Counted from the first letter of the stretch, positions 26,447 through 36,193 are shown. The stretch: 64,000 nucleotides of DNA from CBDFKQ01 sp965248855 (GCA_965248855.1 CBDFKQ010000005.1:144610-208609), one strand, 5' to 3'. Made by a program: numbers and translations. The notes: a model not told the origin generated them from the letters alone.

Positions 26447-27796
26447 ATGGAAAATACAATAACCAAAATAGAAAGGCTTGTTCAACAACTATCATCCTTA
26501 CTGCCCATAAATGAAGAAAGCCAAAAGAAACTTGATAAAAAGATACGGCTTGAATTTAATTATAATTCAAATCATTTAGAAGGCAATACTCTTACTTTTA
26601 ATGAAACTGAGTTATTACTAATTTTTGATAAAACCACAGGCAATCATGATTATAGAGAATATGAGGAAATGAAATTCCATGATTTCGCATTTAATCTGAT
26701 TAAAGAAAGGTCGAAAGAAAATGAAAGGCCAATATCTGAAACTGATTTAAAAAATTTGCATAAAATTCTAATTGTTAAACCATTTTATAAAGAAGCAATT
26801 ACTTATGATGGACAACCTACAAGGCGACTGATTAAAGTCGGTGATTATAAAAATGAACCTAATTCAGTAAGGTTGCAAAACGGTGAAATTTTTAATTTCG
26901 CATCTCCTCAGGAAACTCCGATTTTAATGAATGAACTTTTTACCTGGTATAGGGAGGAAGAACGAAAAAATGAATTGCATCCGGTTGCGCTAGCAGCATT
27001 GCTTCACTATAAATTTGTACGTATTCATCCTTTTGATGATTGTAACGGAAGAATTTCAAGACTGCTGATGAACTATGTCTTAATTAAATATAATTTTCCT
27101 CCTGTTATTATTAAATCTGCTGATAAAAAGAATTATTTATTTGCTTTAAACCAAGCTGATACCGGTAACTTACAGGCATTTATTGAATATATATTCGATC
27201 AATTGATATGGAGCCTTGAATTGTATATAAAAGCAGCTAAAGGTGAGAGTTTGGAAGAAGACGAAGATTGGCGGAAGAAGTTAACAATCTTTAAGAAAAA
27301 TCTCGGTCATAGCACTAACTTAAAAATCGATCATCGGTATAATAGTGAAAACGTAAATAATGTATATGAAAAGACAGTAAAGCCATTAACAAAAAAATGG
27401 GAGCAACCCCTTGGAGAATTTGATGCATTATTCTTCAACCGAAAATGTTTTTTAGCTATTATTTTGGGTAGTTACTCTGATCCGAATTATAATATAGAAG
27501 GAATTGAATTATATAATTTACTTACAAATGCTTGGGGAGTTGTTCAAAACGAACTAGTTTATGAAATACATTTTTCAAGCAAATATTCATTATTAAAAAA
27601 CTCTGATAAGCAAAAGGATTTCGATGCGGGTTCTATTGTCTTTTATTTTCATGATAATGCTTATAACATAAATTTTAAAAACATCTTACCGGATAAAAAT
27701 TTGCTGTACAATGAATATTTATCAGAAGAAGATATAGAAGCAATTATTGCCACATTTTCAAGAAATTTAATAAAGGCAATTGAAGATTCAGAATAA
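26447..27796 (+). CDS. Fic-domain AMPylator-like protein with Cys in the Fic motif
   Basis: 449 residues. The class II inhibitory motif is visible at 41-47 (S-N-H-L-E-G-N), and the Fic loop is H194-P-F-D-D-C-N-G-R-I-S-R205. In the canonical HxFx(D/E)GNGRxxR the residue after the acidic one is Gly; here codon TGT at 27041 makes it Cys199. The catalytic His, acidic residue, Asn and both Args are present. The last ~190 residues are an extension not recognised by me. Fic proteins transfer AMP or related groups to target hydroxyls; some are toxins. No antitoxin gene is next to it. Confidence 0.85.
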   Translation: MENTITKIERLVQQLSSLLPINEESQKKLDKKIRLEFNYNSNHLEGNTLTFNETELLLIFDKTTGNHDYREYEEMKFHDFAFNLIKERSKENERPISETDLKNLHKILIVKPFYKEAITYDGQPTRRLIKVGDYKNEPNSVRLQNGEIFNFASPQETPILMNELFTWYREEERKNELHPVALAALLHYKFVRIHPFDDCNGRISRLLMNYVLIKYNFPPVIIKSADKKNYLFALNQADTGNLQAFIEYIFDQLIWSLELYIKAAKGESLEEDEDWRKKLTIFKKNLGHSTNLKIDHRYNSENVNNVYEKTVKPLTKKWEQPLGEFDALFFNRKCFLAIILGSYSDPNYNIEGIELYNLLTNAWGVVQNELVYEIHFSSKYSLLKNSDKQKDFDAGSIVFYFHDNAYNINFKNILPDKNLLYNEYLSEEDIEAIIATFSRNLIKAIEDSE

Positions 27797-27815
27797 AGTA
27801 AATAATATAAACAAT

Positions 27816-29057
27816 TTACATTTTATGCCCGGCCATTGGATTAACTCCTTTTTTAAAAATATATTCACTTCCTAAAAGATACGCACCGGTAACAACTACT
27901 TTATCACCCATTTGCAAGCCTGACTTTATTTCAATTTTATCTCCATTCGAAATACCTGTTTTAACCATTTTAAGTTCAAAAGTATGGTCGCCTTTTTGTA
28001 TCCAAACAGTACTTCCATGAGAATCTGTTTGAATAGCATTGGATTGAATGGCCATTGCTTTTTTTAAATTTTTCCTGAACACGATTGTGGCTTGCATACC
28101 GGGCTTTAACTCTCCATTTTTATTTTCCAATTCAACACGTATCAAACCAATTTTAGATTGAGGATTTATTTCAGGATTTATAAAATCAACATTTGCTGAT
28201 ATTTTTTTTTCCGGAAAACCGGGAATATTAACAATCACTTTTGAATTATTATCTATATCGGATCCTTCACCGGAGAAGACTTGCGCTTCTACCCATATTG
28301 AGGATAAATCCGCTAATTGCATTATAGGTTCGCCTTCTTTTAAATACTCGCCTTCACTAATATTAAGTTTTGTAATCACTCCTGAACTTTTACAGATAAC
28401 AGAAATTGTAAATTTTGTATCGCCTTGTTTTTCAAGGGCCGTAATTTGATTTTCGGTGATACCCTTTAATAATAATTTATTTTTCAATGCATCAACAATA
28501 TTTTTGTAATCAATTTCAGAATCTTTAATTAAATGTTGTTTTTTAATAGCAAGTGTGTATTCTTTTTGTAACGAAATGAGTTCTTCACTGTATATTTCAT
28601 AAATCAATTCACCTTTTTTTATCACATCACCAACGTTTTTAAAATAAAGTTTTTCAACCCTTCCATCAGTTCTGGAATTAATATTTTCAACCTTATTTTG
28701 ATTAACTGAAATGATACCGTTTAGTATAACATCTTCACCTATTTCTTCAAATCTTAAGGTATCCGTTTTAATATTAGCTAATTTAATCTGTGTATTGCTA
28801 AGCTCTAAAGTACCTTCTTTAAAATTTACCTTTTTTACTTTTGTTAATTCCATTTTACAAATAGGGCATTTACCGGGCTTGCTTTCTATTACCTGCGGAT
28901 CCATGGAACAGGTATAATAAAATCCGGCATCGCCTTTGTGATTATACTGTTCATTTTTTTTGGTACAACTTATTACTATTATAAAAATGAGTAAAATCAT
29001 TTTTATAATAGTATGATTAAAAAAATATTCCCTTTTAAAATTAGTTTTCATGTTCAA
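27816..29057 (-). CDS. cusB: CusB-type RND periplasmic adaptor with heavy-metal-binding domain
   Basis: 413 residues. Lipoprotein signal IIVISC at ~31-36, then the metal-binding motif YYTCSMDPQVIESKPGKCPIC (heavy-metal-binding/YHS-like domain), then the barrel-sandwich/lipoyl half motifs (GRVEKLYFKNVGDVIKKGELIYEIYS; ISEGEYLKEGEPIMQLADLSSIWVEAQV) and the C-terminal membrane-proximal domain. It links the CusA permease to the TolC-like channel and may hand Cu(I)/Ag(I) to it. It overlaps the other adaptor gene by 17 nt and closes the copper operon. Confidence 0.87.
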   Translation of the reverse strand: MNMKTNFKREYFFNHTIIKMILLIFIIVISCTKKNEQYNHKGDAGFYYTCSMDPQVIESKPGKCPICKMELTKVKKVNFKEGTLELSNTQIKLANIKTDTLRFEEIGEDVILNGIISVNQNKVENINSRTDGRVEKLYFKNVGDVIKKGELIYEIYSEELISLQKEYTLAIKKQHLIKDSEIDYKNIVDALKNKLLLKGITENQITALEKQGDTKFTISVICKSSGVITKLNISEGEYLKEGEPIMQLADLSSIWVEAQVFSGEGSDIDNNSKVIVNIPGFPEKKISANVDFINPEINPQSKIGLIRVELENKNGELKPGMQATIVFRKNLKKAMAIQSNAIQTDSHGSTVWIQKGDHTFELKMVKTGISNGDKIEIKSGLQMGDKVVVTGAYLLGSEYIFKKGVNPMAGHKM

Positions 29058-30240
29058 CTTTTATAAAGCTTTCACTATCAATTAAATATTGAGCATTTGA
29101 TGCAATCGAATCATTTTCATTTATCCCTTCAAATATTTTTACTAATTTCCCTGATTCGATACCTGTTTGTATTTTATGAGCAATAAAATTTTTATTGTTT
29201 TTAAGTAGCCAAACAATTTTATCATTCCCTAAATCGTAAACCGCTGTTTTAGGTATCCATAAACCTTTTTCTTTTCCTGCACTGATTTTTGCTTTTAATA
29301 AAGAATTAATTTTAAGTTTATGATGATCATTTTTAAGATAAACCCTCAGCCTTAAAGTTTTTGAATTTTCATGATACACAGGTTCGATAAAATCAACTTT
29401 CCCATAAATTGTTTCATCACCGGCACTCTCATCACGAATTTCAACATCCTGACCAAGTTTAACTTTATTTATATCATTTGGATAAATATTTAAAATTGCC
29501 CAAATTTTACTTGCATCATAAATTGTAAATAAATTCTGACCTTTGGTAACATACATACCTTCTTTCAATGCAAAATCAGGATTTGTAAATTTCCTATCCA
29601 TTGGAATGTTTTCCGGGTCTTCCATTTCTTTACTGATATCATGTAAATGACCGGCAAGCGAACTATAAACAGAAATTGTATTATTTGTTTTTTTGGAGAC
29701 TATAATTTGCTGTATTTGAAAAGAATTAAGACCTAATAACAATAATTGTTTTTTTGAGTCATTAATTAATTCTTTGTTTTCAGGATCGTTATTTAATAAA
29801 TAAATTAAATTTTGTTGGGCTGTATTTATTTCAGGACTATAAATATCCATTAACTTTTGACCAACGGACACTTTTTGAAAATTATATTTTACATAAAGCT
29901 TTTCTATCCTCCCGGCAAAACGTGCTGAAATACTTGAAATTTGTCTGGTATCATAAGTAAAAAATCCATCAGCCTGATATGAAATAATATTTTCTTTCTG
30001 TACAGGTTTTATAATTGAAACCTTACTTATAATATCAGATTGAGTTGGTTCTATTACAGTAGATAAATCAATATTAATATCCTGCCCCGGCATCTTGCCA
30101 TTTTCCATTAAAATATTTTCATTATGAATATTTTTTTTATTACAAGAAATTAAGGAAAACAAAACACAAGCCATTAAAATAAAATGACTTTTTAAAAATA
30201 GTAACAGGGCCTTATTTTTGAATTTCTTTTTCATATTCAA
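29041..30240 (-). CDS. Second RND periplasmic adaptor (CusB-like lipoprotein)
   Basis: 399 residues. Lipobox FSLISC; adaptor motifs include ARFAGRIEKLYVKYNFQKVSVGQKLMDIYS, GMYVTKGQNLFTIYDASKIWAILNIYPND and the C-terminal LWIPKTAVYDLG.NKIVWLLKNNKNF. No heavy-metal-binding Cys motif is present, unlike the adaptor downstream. Having two different adaptors for a single CusA-type pump is known in Bacteroidota copper clusters. It overlaps the TolC gene by 29 nt and the next adaptor by 17 nt. Confidence 0.85.
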   Translation of the reverse strand: MNMKKKFKNKALLLFLKSHFILMACVLFSLISCNKKNIHNENILMENGKMPGQDINIDLSTVIEPTQSDIISKVSIIKPVQKENIISYQADGFFTYDTRQISSISARFAGRIEKLYVKYNFQKVSVGQKLMDIYSPEINTAQQNLIYLLNNDPENKELINDSKKQLLLLGLNSFQIQQIIVSKKTNNTISVYSSLAGHLHDISKEMEDPENIPMDRKFTNPDFALKEGMYVTKGQNLFTIYDASKIWAILNIYPNDINKVKLGQDVEIRDESAGDETIYGKVDFIEPVYHENSKTLRLRVYLKNDHHKLKINSLLKAKISAGKEKGLWIPKTAVYDLGNDKIVWLLKNNKNFIAHKIQTGIESGKLVKIFEGINENDSIASNAQYLIDSESFIKVEHEN

Positions 30241-31483
30241 CTTGCAATTTTAAAATTTGCTGAAGTCTGTTTAAATATTCTATCCTAGTCGTTTTTAAAG
30301 CTTGCCAGGCATCGAGCAACACAAAAAGATCTTCTGTATTTTGTTCGTAAGCAATTAAAGTTGTTTTATAATTGTTTTTTAATGCAGGAATTATAATTTT
30401 TTCATATGTATTTAGTTGTTGTGTAAGGCTTTTAAGCTCTGTTGAAAGCTCAAAAAGTTTTCCTGATGTCTCATTAAGTATCGTTTGTTTTTGAGCTTGT
30501 AAAGCAGCCATTTCATAACTTAAAGCTTTAATATTTGCTTTATATTCCCTTGAAGACCAGGGCGCAATGGGTAAAGTAACCATTCCCATTAAAGTAAAAA
30601 GATTATTTTGCCCGCCAAAAGCAAACATATGGTCGTATTTAATTCCAAAATCCGGTCGGATTTTATTTCGTTCAACTTCCTGATTCAGTCTTGCAACTAT
30701 TAATGATTGTTCTAAAGATTTTATATCACTTCTCGCATTTAATAATGCAGTACTATCCACTATCATTAAATCATAATTAACTAAATGATAAGTAGTATCA
30801 ATATCAAAAACTTTATTTTTTTCTTGGTTGAGAAGAACATTTACGCTTATATTTTTTCTTCTGATTTCATTCTCTAAAATAGAAATACTATTTTTAAGTT
30901 CTCCAAGCTGGGCTTCTGCTTTATAGATACTTCCTAATTTTTCTTTATTATAAATGAATCTTATTTTTGAAGACTGAATGATAAAATTTACCAAAGCTTC
31001 ACTTTCGTGTAAAACAGTAAGCTTCTTTTTTATTATTATCCAATCATAATAGTTAGATTTTGCTTCATTAAATAATCGATTTTTTTCAAAGTTTTTGTTT
31101 TCTTTTTCCGATCCGGACATCGCTAATAAATAACTTTCTTTCGATCGTAATTTATTTCTGTTAGCTATAGTTTGTTCAAATGAAAGCATAAATTGCCCCA
31201 TTCCATTGTATGTATTTCCATTATTATCAGTTTGCTTACTCCACTCGCTTGTTTTATATGGTGTCATAAAAAATCCGGCACCAAATTTTGGTGGTTCCCA
31301 ACTTCTTGCACCTTCTGCATAAGTATTAAAAGCTTTTATTTTCGCATCATACATTTTAAGATCAGGATGATTTTTATCGATTTTAATTAAAATAGAATCA
31401 AGACTTAAAATATTTTGCGCAATAGATTTGCCCTGAATATTATTAAAGATGCAGAGAGTTAGAATAACTTTAAAACGAAACAT
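30212..31483 (-). CDS. cusC: TolC-family outer-membrane channel (CusC-like)
   Basis: 423 residues. A signal peptide (~1-22, NNIQGKSIAQN) is followed by the two internal-repeat helices of outer-membrane efflux proteins (AKIKAFNTYAEGARSWEPPKFGAGFFMTPY, NRLFNEAKSNYYDWIIIKKKL, PDFGIKYDHMFAFGGQNN, LKNNYKTTLIAYEQNTEDLFVLLDAWQALKTTRIEYL). Forms the trimeric exit duct for the CusA pump. Located between the permease (12-bp gap) and the first adaptor (29-nt overlap) in one operon. Confidence 0.86.
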   Translation of the reverse strand: MFRFKVILTLCIFNNIQGKSIAQNILSLDSILIKIDKNHPDLKMYDAKIKAFNTYAEGARSWEPPKFGAGFFMTPYKTSEWSKQTDNNGNTYNGMGQFMLSFEQTIANRNKLRSKESYLLAMSGSEKENKNFEKNRLFNEAKSNYYDWIIIKKKLTVLHESEALVNFIIQSSKIRFIYNKEKLGSIYKAEAQLGELKNSISILENEIRRKNISVNVLLNQEKNKVFDIDTTYHLVNYDLMIVDSTALLNARSDIKSLEQSLIVARLNQEVERNKIRPDFGIKYDHMFAFGGQNNLFTLMGMVTLPIAPWSSREYKANIKALSYEMAALQAQKQTILNETSGKLFELSTELKSLTQQLNTYEKIIIPALKNNYKTTLIAYEQNTEDLFVLLDAWQALKTTRIEYLNRLQQILKLQVEYEKEIQK

Positions 31484-31494
31484 TTTTAAATTGA

Positions 31495-33387
31495 TTAATG
31501 ATTTGCCGGCAACACTTCCAGTTTTCCAAATTTATTTAATTCATATTCTTTTGTCATTTCAAAAATGACCGGAGTAACTAATAAAATATGGGTTGAAGAA
31601 GTTAAAACACCCCCTATTAATGGCAATACTATAGGAAGCATTACATCACTACCAACTCCTGTTGCCCAAAGAATTGGAACAAGACCAAAAAGTGAAACAG
31701 AAACCGTCATAAGTTTAGGTCTTAATCTTTTTGCTGCACCCATAAAAACATATTCTCTTAAATCGGCATTGCTTATTTGCTCCCTCGAATTTCCTTTCAA
31801 TGCTACTAATTCTTGCATAGAAGCATTGAGATAAATGACCATCAGCATTCCTGTTTCAACCGCAATTCCAAACAGAGCAATAAAACCAACCGCAACAGCA
31901 ACTGATAAGTTTACACCATAAAAATAAACCATGTAAACTCCACCAATTAATGCAAAAGGAATAGTAATTAAACTTAAAAAAGCTTCCCTCATTGAGCCAT
32001 AAGTGAAATACAAAATGCCGAGTATAATTAATATCACTATAGGCATTATAAATTTAAGCGTTTGATTGGCTCTTATCTGGTTTTCCCATTGCCCACTCCA
32101 TTCTATAAAATATCCTTTTGGCATTTTTTTTATTTGGGAATTTAGTTTTTCAATTGCTTCGTTAACCGTACTTCCCAAATCTCTTTCTCTTACATTAAAT
32201 AAAACGGTTCCTCTTAATAATGCATTTTCAGAATTTATCATTGGTGGGCCATCGGATATTTTTATATCTGCAACTGCTGAAAGTGGTATTGGTCCATAAT
32301 TGACAGTTTGCAACTGAGTTCTTTTTATTTTTTCAATATTATTTCTAAAACCCTGAGCAAAACGCGCATTGACACTGAAACGCTGCCTTCCTTCAACTGT
32401 AGTTGTTAAACTTAAACCTCCTAAAGAAGCTTCAACTACCATATTTACATCGTCAACACTTAATCCATATCTACCAATTTCATCTTTTTTAATTATAATA
32501 TCGAGGTATTTACCACCTGTAATAGGCTCCACATATAAATCTTTTATTCCTTTAATACCATTAAGTGCGCTTTTCATTTTTTGCGCCAATACATAAATTG
32601 AATCCAAATTTTGTCCGTATACTTTTATTCCAACATCAGTTCGTATTCCGGTTGAAAGCATATTTATTCTATTAATAATAGGTTGAGTGAACCCATTTGT
32701 AACACCCGGTATTTGAAGTTTTGCATTCAGTTCATTAATAATATCGGTTTTAGTAAAACCTTTTCTCCAATCTGATTTCGGTTTTAATAAAATAATGGTT
32801 TCAATCATACTTATAGGAGAATTATCAGTAGCAGTATTTGCCCTGCCGGCTTTACCAAGTACATGTTTTACTTCCGGAACAGTTTTTATTATTTTATCCT
32901 GAACTTGCAAAATCCTTTTTACTTCAGCATTTGAAACGTCCGGAAGAGTAACCGGCATAAAAAGCAATGAACCTTCATCCAACGGTGGCATAAATTCAGA
33001 ACCTAAGCTCAACATCATCGGTATGCTTATAGCTAAGGCCACAAGATTTATTGCAATGGTAGTTTTACGCCATTCCAAACACCATTTTAAAATTGGTGAA
33101 TAAATTTTTTCTAATACTCTGTTTATAGGATTACCGGTTTCCGGTTTAAGTTTTCCTTTTAAGAAAAAAGAAATTAAAACCGGTACTAAAGTAATGGCAA
33201 TAAAAGCATCAATAAGCAAAATGAATGTTTTTGTCCACGCTAATGGAGAAAATAATTTTCCTTCCTGACCAGTCAATAAAAAAACAGGTAAAAATGAAGT
33301 AACTATTACAAGTGTAGAATAGAAAACACCGGGACCAACCTGCTTGCAGGAGTTTTCTATTATTTTATTTCTTTCTTCTTTTAGCAT
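31495..33387 (-). CDS. cusA: CusA-type RND permease, C-terminal half
   Basis: 630 residues that begin at the cytoplasmic loop after TM4 of a CusA/HME-RND permease: KEERNKIIENSCKQVGPGVFYSTLVIVTSFLPVF, then TM5-6, the second periplasmic part and C-terminal TM segments. The N-terminal half (33397-34701) ends 9 bases upstream in the same reading frame; two in-frame TAA codons lie between. Joined, the two would give about 1064 residues, matching E. coli CusA (1047). The protein makes a proton-driven Cu(I)/Ag(I) export pump only if both halves assemble. Confidence 0.85.
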   Translation of the reverse strand: MLKEERNKIIENSCKQVGPGVFYSTLVIVTSFLPVFLLTGQEGKLFSPLAWTKTFILLIDAFIAITLVPVLISFFLKGKLKPETGNPINRVLEKIYSPILKWCLEWRKTTIAINLVALAISIPMMLSLGSEFMPPLDEGSLLFMPVTLPDVSNAEVKRILQVQDKIIKTVPEVKHVLGKAGRANTATDNSPISMIETIILLKPKSDWRKGFTKTDIINELNAKLQIPGVTNGFTQPIINRINMLSTGIRTDVGIKVYGQNLDSIYVLAQKMKSALNGIKGIKDLYVEPITGGKYLDIIIKKDEIGRYGLSVDDVNMVVEASLGGLSLTTTVEGRQRFSVNARFAQGFRNNIEKIKRTQLQTVNYGPIPLSAVADIKISDGPPMINSENALLRGTVLFNVRERDLGSTVNEAIEKLNSQIKKMPKGYFIEWSGQWENQIRANQTLKFIMPIVILIILGILYFTYGSMREAFLSLITIPFALIGGVYMVYFYGVNLSVAVAVGFIALFGIAVETGMLMVIYLNASMQELVALKGNSREQISNADLREYVFMGAAKRLRPKLMTVSVSLFGLVPILWATGVGSDVMLPIVLPLIGGVLTSSTHILLVTPVIFEMTKEYELNKFGKLEVLPANH

Positions 33388-33396
33388 TTTTTATAG

Positions 33397-34701
33397 TTAT
33401 ACCGTTTTTACTATGGAAGAATGAATTTCTTTATTCTCTTCCAACTGCCTTTCAGCCAAATGCCGATAAGAATTTTCAACCATCACAATTCCATCATCTA
33501 CCACCACGCCTATTGCCAAAGCAATTCCCGTTAATGACATTATATTGGAAGATAAACCAAAGGCTTCCAGTAAAATAAACCCCGCAGCAACTGAGATGGG
33601 AATTTGAATTAAAATTATTAATGCACTTCGCCAGTGTAATAAAAAAATAAATACTACAAAAGAAACAACAATCATTTCTTCTATTAATGAATGTTTTACA
33701 GAATCTATCGCTTGTTGAATTAATTCACTTCTATCATATGCGGTTTTAAATTTTACTCCATCAGGCAAACCTTTTTCAACTTCTTTCATTTTGGCTTTTA
33801 TGCCTTTAATAACATTGTTTGCATTTTCACCATATCGCATCACTACAATACCGCCTACAACTTCTCCTTCACCATTTTCGTCAAAAATACCTAATCGTAA
33901 ATCACCTCCCATCTGAACGGTGGCAACATCTTTCATTCTTACGGGGATGGAATTATAATTACCTAAAGGCATATTTTCTACATCCTGAATGTTTTTTATA
34001 TATCCCAAACCTCTTACAATGTATCCAACATCACTCATTTCAAATTTCCTGCCTCCTACATCATTATTATTAGCTCTAACAGTTTTAAGGACATCGGTTA
34101 ATGGAATATTGACATAATTTAATTTACCGGGATCGATTGTAATTTGATATTGCTTTTGAAAACCTCCAAAAGAAGCAATTTCACTCACACCTGATACTGT
34201 TTGTAAAGCAAATTTTATATACCAATCTTGTAAGGCTCTTTGTTCACCCAAATCCATATTTTTTGCATCAAGCGTATACCAATAAATATGGCCAACCCCT
34301 GTTCCATCAGGACCTAATGTTGGAGTAATTCCTTCAGGCAAAAGTCTTTGAGCATAATTTAATCTTTCTAATACTCTTGTGCGTGCCCAATAAATATCCA
34401 CTTTATCTTCAAAAATTATATAAACAAAGCTCATCCCAAACATAGATGAACCTCTTATATTTTTAATTTTAGGAATGCCTTGCAGGTTAGAAATTAATGG
34501 AAAAGTAATTTGGTCTTCTATAATTTGCGGGCTTCTTCCCATCCACTCCGTAAAAACAATTACTTGATTTTCTGACAAATCGGGAATGGCATCAATAGGA
34601 TTTCGCTGTAAAGAATATAAACCCCAAATAAATAAAGCAATTGCTAACAGCAGAACAATGAGCCGGTTTTTAAGAGATATTTGAATTAATTTTTCAACCA
34701 T
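33397..34701 (-). CDS. cusA: CusA-type RND permease, N-terminal half
   Basis: 434 residues from the ATG at 34701 (VEKLIQISLKNRLIVLLLAIAL); a longer frame to 34746 runs into a GACAAGA repeat and is rejected. TM1, the first periplasmic domain (RNPIDAIPDLSENQVIVFTEW, GIPKIKNIRGSSMFG, DRSELIQQAIDSVK), TM2-4 and the proton-relay DD motif GVVVDDGIVMVENS are intact, then HLAERQLEENKEIHSSIVKTV and a TAA. It stops in the loop before TM5; see the C-terminal half for details. Confidence 0.85.
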   Translation of the reverse strand: MVEKLIQISLKNRLIVLLLAIALFIWGLYSLQRNPIDAIPDLSENQVIVFTEWMGRSPQIIEDQITFPLISNLQGIPKIKNIRGSSMFGMSFVYIIFEDKVDIYWARTRVLERLNYAQRLLPEGITPTLGPDGTGVGHIYWYTLDAKNMDLGEQRALQDWYIKFALQTVSGVSEIASFGGFQKQYQITIDPGKLNYVNIPLTDVLKTVRANNNDVGGRKFEMSDVGYIVRGLGYIKNIQDVENMPLGNYNSIPVRMKDVATVQMGGDLRLGIFDENGEGEVVGGIVVMRYGENANNVIKGIKAKMKEVEKGLPDGVKFKTAYDRSELIQQAIDSVKHSLIEEMIVVSFVVFIFLLHWRSALIILIQIPISVAAGFILLEAFGLSSNIMSLTGIALAIGVVVDDGIVMVENSYRHLAERQLEENKEIHSSIVKTV

Positions 34702-34944
34702 TCTTGCATATGAGATGAAAGACGTTAGACAAAAGACAAGAGACAAGAGACAAGAGAAAAAAAACTGATTTCCTTTGCTTATCTAATTTTCTTTAATAAA
34801 TTCTCTACAATGTCAGATTGTAAAATTAAATTTAATTCCTTTCCAAGCAGTTCCCCTCCTATTTTTTGGGAGGGGTTAGGGGTGGTTTTAAAGTTAATAA
34901 TTTACTAAGGGTTTGGACAATCCGGCATAGCAGAGTTATATTTT
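34702..34944. other. Intergenic gap with a short GACAAGA repeat and a GC-rich hairpin
   Basis: This 243-bp gap holds an imperfect (G)ACAAGA short tandem repeat at about 34731-34758 and a hairpin at 34853-34875 (CCCCTCC / GGGAGGGG, T-rich loop). The hairpin plus TTAGGGGTGG wording is common in Bacteroidota intergenic DNA; I do not know its function. A promoter for cusA could lie here, but I see no clear match. Confidence 0.5.
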
Positions 34945-35589
34945 TTAAAAACTTTCTTTCATGCTTCCACAAGTTGGCATTGCACTGCCCATATATGGAT
35001 TTTTAATTTCTTCTTTTTCACTTATCCAATTTGCCCCTTTACTATTGAGTGCCATTGGGCAATGATCGTAATAAACTTTAGCTTCAGATGCTTTAAAACT
35101 TTTCACAACAGTATAAACATTGGTAGAGAGAGTTGAAAAATGATCGCGTTGATGATCCACTTTGTCGGTTTCGCTGATGTGTTCAGCATCATTTTTTATC
35201 TTTTCAAATTCTTTTTCATAAAAATTCTTTTGCACTTCTGTCATTTTATTTGTTTCAACTTTATTGATAACTTTTAAAAATGATTCTGCTTTTTGTTTTG
35301 CCAACTTACTGTCATCAATAACCAAAGCATTTTTAATTTCATAATATGCTGAAAGGGATTGTGCTAATTCCTTTTTTACAGTAATATCCACTTCACCCAA
35401 ATCAACAACTTTAACCGGAGCTTCATCCTTAGTATCTTCCATTTTCATACCTGAACTTTCATTCATTGATGAATCTTTCATAGTCGACATGTCGTTAGAA
35501 TTTTCCTTTTCACTTTTCTTGGCGTTATCACAACTTGTGAAAGATAAAAAAGTGATTACCGCAGAAATAAATAAAATGTTAGTTTTCAT
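34945..35589 (-). CDS. DUF3347 lipoprotein of the copper cluster
   Basis: 214 residues. Lipobox FTSC (~19), a Met/Ser/Asp-rich linker, then a helical DUF3347 domain and the conserved C-terminal block VYYDHCPMALNSKGANWISE, IKNPYMGSAMPTCGS with two Cys and Met ligands, a known copper-related motif that also occurs at the end of some CusB proteins. Probably a periplasmic metal-binding accessory of the efflux system. Hairpin terminator at 35616-35649 separates it from the gene upstream. Confidence 0.82.
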   Translation of the reverse strand: MKTNILFISAVITFLSFTSCDNAKKSEKENSNDMSTMKDSSMNESSGMKMEDTKDEAPVKVVDLGEVDITVKKELAQSLSAYYEIKNALVIDDSKLAKQKAESFLKVINKVETNKMTEVQKNFYEKEFEKIKNDAEHISETDKVDHQRDHFSTLSTNVYTVVKSFKASEAKVYYDHCPMALNSKGANWISEKEEIKNPYMGSAMPTCGSMKESF

Positions 35590-35615
35590 AATTTTATTAT
35601 GGATTTAGTGTTAAA

Positions 35616-35649
35616 GGTTGCTCACTCATTTTTAAATGAGTGAGCAACC
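35616..35649 (-). terminator. Strong hairpin between the DUF3347 and beta-flower genes
   Basis: Perfect 16-bp arms (35616-35631 and 35634-35649) with a 2-base loop. Probably an attenuator or terminator between the genes; the trailing T-run is short. Confidence 0.75.
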
Positions 35650-35672
35650 AAAATTTGATTATTTATTTTTAA

Positions 35673-36140
35673 TTATTGTTTATGCGCTTTTGAATCCATT
35701 TTTTTATGATCCTTCATATCCATTTTATTTGTAAGGCAATGAGTTGCACAGGCCATGCCTTTATAACTATCATGAACATTACCGATTACATTGCCTTTAG
35801 CATCCTTAATAGCGCATGTTTGTTTGTCATCTTTTTGTTCAACTGTTAAAACAATATTATCACCGGTATCATAATATGTTTTACCGTCTTTACCTACTCT
35901 TCCAATCTTTTTCCCGGTTGCATCCGTAACAGATCCATCACCATTTACAGTAGCCATTTTAACGCCTTTTGCATCCTTTATCTGCCCTCCTTTGGCAACA
36001 TCACCAATTTTAATTCCATCCAGATAAACATCCCCTTTGCTGTCTATAACATGGCCTTTAAAATCTGTACGTTGCTGAGCAAAGCCACTGATGCTAAAAA
36101 ACATCAGTAATAATCCGGTAATAAGTGTTGTCTTTTTCAT
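35673..36140 (-). CDS. Secreted 5-fold beta-flower-like repeat protein with Cys/His-Met tail
   Basis: 155 residues. Signal peptide through FSISGFAQQ. Five or more short repeats of the type (K/A)-D-x-x-G-x-x-(I/V/M)-G-x-V (SKGDVYLDGIKIGDVAKG, DAKGVKMATVNGDG, DATGKKIGRVGKDG, DAKGNVIGNVHDSY) fit the '5-fold beta-flower' repeat family. The C-terminal 30 residues, CATHCLTNKMDMKDHKKMDSKAHKQ region, are rich in Cys, Met and His, suitable for binding copper. Sits between Csp and DUF3347 in the copper block. Confidence 0.75.
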   Translation of the reverse strand: MKKTTLITGLLLMFFSISGFAQQRTDFKGHVIDSKGDVYLDGIKIGDVAKGGQIKDAKGVKMATVNGDGSVTDATGKKIGRVGKDGKTYYDTGDNIVLTVEQKDDKQTCAIKDAKGNVIGNVHDSYKGMACATHCLTNKMDMKDHKKMDSKAHKQ

Positions 36141-36193
36141 GATTTGTTTGTTTTAAATTTTTAATTTTTGTTTAAATAAATAATTTTAAATAA

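Noticed and set aside
34702..34746. Upstream extension of the CusA N-terminal half
   Set aside because: The added residues come from the short repeat region and precede the conserved N-terminus VEKLIQISLKNR.
34731..34758. GACAAGA tandem repeat as a phase-variation tract for cusA
   Set aside because: It is upstream of the preferred start and imperfect; no evidence that copy number changes the frame of the gene.
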